A DNA stretch of 64,000 nt from Balaenoptera acutorostrata (Eukaryota; Chordata; Mammalia; Artiodactyla; Balaenopteridae): assembly GCF_949987535.1 (NCBI RefSeq), contig NC_080069.1, positions 47,047,269 through 47,111,268 of the forward strand, given 5' to 3'. How positions within the stretch are numbered: position 1 is the stretch's first letter; every line of letters starts with the position of its first letter. This document shows, piece by piece, positions 57,681 to 64,000 of this stretch. Below the pieces are notes generated by a model. That model did no database searches. It was not told the origin of the DNA and worked only from the letters and a program-made list of their open reading frames with translations. The translations under genes and the position numbers were made by a program.

Positions 57681-58749
57681 GTACTTTGTTATTTTTTTAT
57701 TAGAATACTCAGCTTTTGCCAACAGGTACTTTTGTTATCATAAAGACAACAGCATATAAACTTGTAGAAAAAAATGAGAAAGAAAATTGATTATGGTGGT
57801 TCTCTCCACAGAATACATCCTATAAGCAGAAAGCTAAAAAGTAAAAGTGACCTGCTTCAGCTGTTCTTTCTAACACACCCAACAGTAAGGATGAAGATTA
57901 ACTTGGTTTGCTTTCAACATCCTTACCTCCATTTACTCTCACCTTAACTATAGGTATTTACATAACTAACAAGAAACTCAGAATGCAAAAATTTCCCTTC
58001 TGGCTTCTCTGCCTATTATTTGTATAATTTTTAAAATTTATACTTTATAGTGATGTAATATTCCTTTTCCTAAAGTTAAATATCTGTACTCCAACTCTTT
58101 TGCCTAAAATTTGTCAAATTCCCCCACCTCCCACCCCATTGTTTATATGATGCATAAGAACTTCTTAGCAGGACAAGGTCAAGTTTGGGAACCTGTATCT
58201 CTGTCAAGCCTCACACCTTCCATTGCATCCAACTTACCCTTAAATCCAGCTTGCTAAGTTCTTAGTTGTCCTCAAAGTGTTTTTACCCTTTTTTCTCCTC
58301 TGTTTTTACATATGTCACAGGGATTGGTGCGTAAATGGATTAAAAATAAAGAAAATGAATTTTGGAGTGACAGAAGAGTATTATAATAAGGCAAATATAA
58401 ACATTAGTGATAGAATGGCATTGTAAAGGAAAGAATAAGTTTGAGAGACTGCTAAATAACTGTGTGAGATCTGAGGGAGAAAAAATAGTAATGACAGAAA
58501 TATTCAATGTTAAATAACTGGAAATAACCAGGATAAAATAAAATTATTTACTATGACATAGTAAGCTCACCATGACATACCTGTCTATAATTACAGCTTC
58601 ATTTCTGGTAAATGTCCAGCATAAACGTAATGGCTCAGCCATGTCAAACCACTTGAAGGTTCCAGAATATGCCATATTATCAGATACATCTAAACTTAAC
58701 AGATACCTCAAAAGACTCCTAAAAGACCCTTTCTCATTTTGATTCATGA
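57681..58749. other. No recognised gene or repeat
   Basis: Unique-looking. A 72-codon minus-strand frame at 58544-58762 has no recognisable motif. Confidence 0.45.
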
Positions 58750-59235
58750 CTCTTACATTCAACAGTACTTTTTAAATGCCCAATATGTTCTAGGTCCTTT
58801 GCTAGATACTGGGGATAAAACATGGAGTAATAACAGACCAAGTCTTTGCTTCAATTAATTATTCCCAAATTGTATAACTGAAATTTTATGAGTTGAGGCA
58901 AAGGCTATGATAAAGCAATATGGAGAATTGGGAGCTTATAACAGAGAAACTCCTTTCCTCAATTAGAAATGACTAAGAAAAGATCTCTAGGACAAATGTA
59001 AGCTAACCAAAAGATGTGGTGGGGCAATGGCAGGTACTTTCTGGACAAAAAGAAGAGCATATAAAAAGACCCTATAGGAGTAAGTATAAAGGCATTCATG
59101 GGCTATTGAAAGTACAGAGAAAAATGAGGCAAGAGGAAGCATGTATGAATGGACAAGCCTGAGGAGACCAGCTCAGGCAGAGTTCTGAAGACCAGCTGGA
59201 GAATTTTGTTCTTTACCCCAAAATAAATCAGAAAG
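58750..59235 (-). mobile_element. L2 LINE, antisense, 3' end plus upstream part
   Basis: CATTCAACAGTACTTTTTAA, GTTCTAGGTCCTTTGCTAGA and TACTGGGGATAAAACATGGA are the antisense L2 3' end. GGCAGGTACTTTCTGGACAA and AAAAAGACCCTATAGGAGTA then continue in L2 order. It ends where a plus-strand L1 starts. Confidence 0.65.
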
Positions 59236-60285
59236 AGTTGAAAATCAATTAATGCAATACACTATATTAATATAATAAAAGACAAAAACCCACCATCTCA
59301 ATACGCACCATGAAAGCATTTGAGAAATATCAACACTTATTCATGGTAAAGACTACTGATAAACTAGGAATAAAAGGAATTTCCTCAACAACAACAACAA
59401 AAACCCTACAACCAGCATTATATTTAATATTGAAAGACAGAATGCTCCTTCCCTAAGATCAGGAACAAAGCAAGGATGACCACTATCACCACTTCTCTTC
59501 AACTTTATGCTGGATGTTCTAGCAATGTAATGAAGCAAGAAAATGAATTAAAAAGCATTTTGTTTGTAAAAGAAGAAATTAAAAAAAAAATTTATTGACA
59601 GACAATATGATTTTGTATACAAAAATTTTTACAGAATTCACAAGGCCATGAATGTCTCAGAGCACAATATCAATTTAAAAATTTATTTCTATATACTAAC
59701 AATGAACAAAACGCAACTGAAATAATTTCAATCACAATAGCATTAAAAGAATGAAAGAGTTAAACATCGAATTCTATGAAACATTGCCGAAAGAAATTAT
59801 GAAATACTAAATAAACAGAGAAGTATGTTCATGGATTGGAAAATGCAATTTTGGGGGTGAGATATCAACTCTATAAATTTATCTATTAATTCAGCATAGT
59901 CCCTATCAAAATCCCAACTAGTATATTAAAAAACTTATCAAGCTGATCTGAAATTCATATGAAATTTCAAAGGATCCCAAATAGCAAACACAATCTTGAT
60001 AAAGAAGAATAAATTTGGAAAATTATACTACACAGTTTTAAGACTTATACAATGCAGTAATCAAGTATAATACTGGTACTAGTATAAATATATATTAATG
60101 GTACAGAATTGGAAGCCAGAAATACACACTTAAATTTATGGTCAACTAATTTTGTCAAGGGTGCCAAGACAATGCAATAGGGAAGGATAGGATTTTCAAC
60201 AAATGTTTCTGGAACAGTTGGCTATCCATAGGCAAAAAGATTAAAGAGACCTCACACCATGCACAAAAATTAACTCAAAATGGAT
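59236..60285 (+). mobile_element. Old L1 ORF2 fragment
   Basis: From the [19 protein letters not shown] region (AATCAATTAATGCAATACAC, CATGAAAGCATTTGAG) through a decayed FADD region and CATGGATTGGAAAATGCAAT to CACAAAAATTAACTCAAAAT. No frame survives beyond about 60 codons. No tail, so both ends are broken. Confidence 0.85.
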
Positions 60286-60640
60286 ATTGCACAGAGAAGA
60301 AGTAACACAGCAGGCTTGAGACTGCTATCCTTAGAAAGGCATGCTTGCAAGATGGACCCTTGACTAATGTCTGGGAAGGGATTTCAGGAGTATTCCCACA
60401 ATTCCCTAAATGATAAGGGAGTCTTAACATGCCTAAATGATTTGTGCAAATGATATAGTTTATGCTGAATACTTGCATTCCTTCAGGAAGTCTACAGTTT
60501 TGGTACATGCTAAGCAGAAGATTCCTACATGACTAGTCTCTAGTAAAAACCATGACCAATTAGTCTCTAATGAGCTCCCCTAATAAAAGACATCTCACAT
60601 GTCTTGTGGCAATTAGATACTGGAAGCAGTAAGTGCCTAG
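60286..60640 (+). mobile_element. LTR-like ancient repeat
   Basis: GGCTTGAGACTGCTATCCTT, AAGGCATGCTTGCAAGATGG, TGTCTGGGAAGGGATTTCAG, GCAAATGATATAGTTTATGC and CTAATGAGCTCCCCTAATAA form a pattern I recognise as an old mammalian LTR-like repeat, without a firm family name. It separates two L1 pieces. No coding part. Confidence 0.45.
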
Positions 60641-60745
60641 AGAAATGGACCAATTCCTTAGAAGGTACAAGCTGCCAAAGCACACACAGGAAGAAATAAC
60701 CTGAATAGGCCTGTATCTATTAAAGAGATACAACCAATAATTACC
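60641..60745 (+). mobile_element. Short L1 ORF2 fragment
   Basis: AGAGAAATGGACCAATTCCT, GGAAGAAATAACCTGAATAG and AGATACAACCAATAATTA match the ORF2 segment just before the finger domain. In an L1 this lies upstream of what is found at 59236-60285, so the two are not one simple split copy. Confidence 0.65.
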
Positions 60746-61059
60746 TTCTCTCTTGGTGTATTGAAGGTTTTGTTTTGTTTATAATATATAAGTTTAGTGT
60801 ATCAGAGTCACAATCAAGTGATATTATACCACTCCACATAGACTATAAGAACCTTAAAATATCATATTTAGATTTCTTTCCTCCTGAGCTTTGTCCTGTA
60901 TTGTCAAAGAGTTTAAGTTTACATATGCTGTTAATCACACATTATTTTTGTTGAAACTATTATCTTTAAAAAATTTACTTAAGTATGTAGAACTCTTGCA
61001 TATTTACCTGTAAAGTTGCCAGCATCACTTCTCTTATTTCATTTTTATAAATCCATATT
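60746..61059. other. No recognised feature
   Basis: AT-rich sequence between an L1 scrap and an L1M-like 5'UTR region. Confidence 0.45.
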
Positions 61060-62745
61060 TCCTTCTGGTTTAACTTTTCTTCTGCCTGAAGGACTTTAAC
61101 AGTTTGGTAGTACAGGTTTTCTGGTGATAAATGCATTCAGTTTTTGGATGTCTGAAAAATCTTGATTTTACAATAGACTCTGAAATATTTTCACTGGGTA
61201 CAGAATTCTAAATCTTTTTATCAAGTACTTTAAGATGTTGCTCCATTGTATTCTTGCTTGCCCGGTTTCTCATAAGATTTTATTATTCCTAAGATTGTTT
61301 CTCTATATATGTGTTTTTCTCTTCCTTCTTTTCATTTTCTTAATCACTGCTTTTGAGCATCTTGATTGTAATGTTCTTTTTTGTCATTCTTCATCTTTCT
61401 TTTGCTTTAGTTTCACTGGACATCTTGGAACTGTGAATTTATCATTTTAATCGAATATGGGAAAATTTCAGCTATTATTAATTCAGATATCCCTCCCCCA
61501 CCCGAGCCTTTGGGAACTCCCATTATATACACACACACACACACACACACACGCACCCACGTATATGTCCTATTGCTCACTGACATCTTCCTCAATTTAA
61601 ATTGTTACAATTTTGATTTTTTATACTGTCTATTTCATTTTGGAAAGGTTTTTACTGTTATGTCTTTACTATTCTTCTGTATTATCTAAACTGTTATTAA
61701 TCTCATCTAGTATATTTTAAACTTCAGGCATTGTAGTACTTGCCTCTGGAATTTCAATTTCCTTTTTAAAAAAATATCTTCTATGTCTCTAAGTTTTTAA
61801 TATCTGAAATGCAGTTATAGTAACTTTATACATCATTGCCTGATAATTCTGGCATATTTTTAAATTGTGAGTTAGTTTTGATTTATTCACTATTTTCCAA
61901 ATTATTGGCCATATATTCCTGCTTCTTTGCATGCCTACTAGTACTTTTTCACTGGATACCAGTCCTTGTTAATTTTACTTTCTTGGGTTCTAGTTATTTT
62001 TGTATTTCTGTAAATATTCTTCAGCTTTGTGTGGGGACGCAGCTAAGTTGCTTGAAAATGATTTGATTTGTTGGCTTTATATTATGGTCGGTTAGGTCAA
62101 GTGAGAATCTTGTTTAGACTTGGACGAATTATTGCCCACTTCTGATGCAAGACCTTGTGGGTTTGCCACCCAGCGTTTCATGAGCAATGAGGTATTCTAG
62201 TTTGACTGATGGCAATGGGCTATAACCCCATTCTGTGAGTTCCCAGTACTGTGCCTTCTTATACTTTTGGTTGGTTATTTTTTAAGACATAAGGAGTTTC
62301 TTCATAGACATGTACTGATCAGTACACTGCTGAATAATACTCAAGAGAAACCCTATGCGGATCTGTGGAGATCTTTCTCTGTGAAGCTCTCTGCTCTTTG
62401 TTACTATATCTGTAAAGTCTAGCTGCCTTGGTCTCTCTGGACTCTAATATTCATATCCTCAACCTATTTAATTTCCTGGTTTCCACATCCCTGTATCATA
62501 CCATGGAAACCCTCAGTAGGCATTAACCTAGGACCACAGTAGGGCTCAAATTGTTTGTTTCCCATTTTCCCAGGGATCATTGTCCTTCACTTTCTAATGT
62601 CCAGTGTCCTCTGAACTATTGTTGTATATCTTTTGTCCTTTTTGTTCTCCTCCCTGCTTTTTTTTTTTCCCCCCTTCTACTTGGGAGGATAAATCTAATC
62701 CCTGTTACTTTTGTGTTTGTGTCAGAAACAGAAATCCTGCAAATG
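61060..62745 (-). mobile_element. L1M-like 5'UTR region, antisense (ancient)
   Basis: A long run of ordered matches to a repeat consensus I know: GATGTTGCTCCATTGTATTC, CATCTTGATTGTAATGTTC, CCTGCTTCTTTGCATGCCTA, TATTCTTCAGCTTTGTGTGG, GATCAGTACACTGCTGAATA, GTCTCTCTGGACTCTAATAT, GGAGGATAAATCTAATCCCT. Read on the minus strand, the right end corresponds to the start of an old L1 5'UTR. A CA repeat is embedded at 61525. The family name is from memory. Confidence 0.5.
61525..61562 (+). repeat. (CA)n microsatellite
   Basis: About 13 CA units, then CGCACCCACGTATATG. Confidence 0.95.
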
Positions 62746-63689
62746 TCAGGCTTTTGAAATTCCTTTGTTGAAGCCTATAGTTGATAATCTATTAGCCTCT
62801 TTTTTCTTTGTTCCCTATATTTTTTGTATTATTCGATTATTGTAATGACTGAATTTTATGTCCAAAATTATCTTATTTACTCAAACTCTTTGAATTATTT
62901 TTTTTAGTGGTTGCTCTAATGAAGTTCTGTCCAACAGACAAATCCTGACAATTTTTAATATTCTGGTATTCACATTAAAAACAGCAAAAAGAAAGATGTG
63001 AACTTACTTTTAATAATATATTTTATATAACTCAATTATACAAGATATTATATTCTCAAATCATTTAAATATCTTTTCAATCACTTCAATCCATATAAAA
63101 TTATTAATAAGATGCTCATATTTTTCATTCTAAGTCATTGAAATCGGGTGTCAGTTTTACCCTTCTAGCACATTTCTATTTGAATGCTGAAATGTAATTG
63201 GAAATGCATGGTCTATATTTCTATTTCATAAAATTTTCAGTTGAAATGCAGATGAACAGAATCAAGTTTTTCTAAACATATGTAAAGATTCTCCAATAGC
63301 TGAATTGAATACAAAAAGGTATTTTCCTTTAACACTCGCATCCATATAGACAAAACGAGCTTATCTAATTTTTTAAAGAATTAATTTGACTGAAGAAAAG
63401 CACAGGAGTTTCAAAATATATCTGTACAAGTAAATTCATTAATTCTCGTGTCAACTCAATAGTGTTATCATATTCAGAGGAGTATTGCCTCTATCAAAAA
63501 AAAATCTCTGAATTTATCATGACCAAAATTTCTTCAATTTTTTTGTAGATTTTGCACCATATGTACATGTGTATAACACTGTAAATTGCAACTAAAATCA
63601 TCAGTATGTTGACTCATGTTAGAAAAATGTGTAAATTATAATTCATTCTCATTCTGAGTATTCAACTCTAATATATATTCCATATCTAT
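62746..63689. other. No recognised feature
   Basis: Very AT-rich. It may belong to the same old element as the transposase-like scrap that follows, but I cannot show it. Confidence 0.4.
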
Positions 63690-63782
63690 TTAGATGACAA
63701 ATAAACTTTTCCTTTCCTTGAGCTTCAAACTGAGCTCATTCATATGCAGTGTGATGTCTGTGAGAAAACATAAATCACACTG
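63690..63782 (-). pseudogene. hAT transposase-like scrap
   Basis: On the minus strand 30 codons read without a stop and contain CFLTDITLHMNELSLKLKER. This has the form of the FLTDIT-HLNELNLKLQGK motif in the C-terminal half of Charlie-like hAT transposases and the host proteins derived from them (GTF2IRD2 type). Flanking sequence on both sides is full of stops, and I could not follow the domain further. It would be an ancient dead relic running on to the right edge. The match is short, so the call is tentative. Confidence 0.35.
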
Positions 63783-64000
63783 CCATATTTTGTCTTTGAT
63801 TATTAAATTTTTGGCAGACATCCCTTGGTTTCAAGAAAAACTGCAATTGGAATTAACAGTACAGTAAATCTTTAAACAAAACAAAAAAACTCTTCTATGT
63901 TAAACCAGAGTAAATTGGCAAGAACACAAGATTATTCAATTCATTGTCTTCTATTTCTTCTGCAAATTCCATAAACAGTTAATGACTCATAGCCTCTGTC
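63783..64000. other. No firm feature, possible continuation of relic
   Basis: The minus strand includes EFAEEIEDNELNNLVF-like text near 63920-63970, with stops around it. No support beyond neighbourhood. Confidence 0.3.

Noticed and set aside
1..64000. CRISPR arrays, operons, bacterial promoters or phage genes
   Set aside because: Repeat content is plainly mammalian. No regularly spaced direct repeats with unique spacers, no closely packed genes and no prokaryotic ribosome-binding context were seen.

Overview
This is a piece of a mammalian nuclear genome, almost certainly from a cetacean. The evidence is the repeat content. There are several copies of the tRNA-derived CHR-type SINE of Cetacea and their relatives (heads reading GGCTTCCCTGGTGGCGCAGT, GC-rich bodies, TAAA-rich tails). 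The L1 3' ends also have the cetartiodactyl form, ending CTCCAATAAA. I see no ruminant Bov-B or pig PRE-1 sequence. The window is AT-rich, and I found no host protein-coding exon, no tRNA or rRNA gene and no CRISPR array. Nearly every long open frame lies in, or antisense to, a dead L1 or a SINE.

Layout. 1-390: antisense L1 fragment. 391-3700: no recognisable feature. 3701-7290: a MIR, a 5'-inverted L1 with perfect target-site duplications (3906-5680), and a second MIR. 7291-12125: decayed L1 with an internal TA/CA microsatellite. 12126-15617: short L1 3' ends, a MIR and unique sequence. 15618-19124: a cluster of three Tigger-type DNA transposon remnants with two CHR-type SINEs. 19320-19865: an LTR-like repeat. 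20687-32290: an old L1 split by a younger, nearly full-length but broken L1 (22165-29300) that keeps a GC-rich 5'UTR, ORF1 and ORF2 remains and a poly(A) tail. 32291-46080: unique sequence with ancient L2-like, MIR and MER5-like pieces, a SINE with an unusual extended tail (35378-35776), and two L1 3' ends. 46080-55575: a four-layer nest, in which an old L1 is interrupted by a Tigger, an unidentified 481-bp insert with a 17-bp duplication, and a second L1 that itself carries a SINE. 55576-64000: L2-like, SINE, MIR, L1 and LTR-like pieces, an antisense L1M-like 5'UTR, and a faint hAT-transposase-like relic at the end.

The sequence does not describe a working gene system. It is an intergenic or intronic archive of retrotransposition. 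The most informative items are insertions whose mechanism can be read from their ends: twin priming, possible 3' transduction by a SINE, an unidentified insert with an A-rich end, and ordered nesting that gives relative ages. Repeat family names are assigned from memory of consensus patterns, not by a database search. Broad classes are safer than subfamilies.
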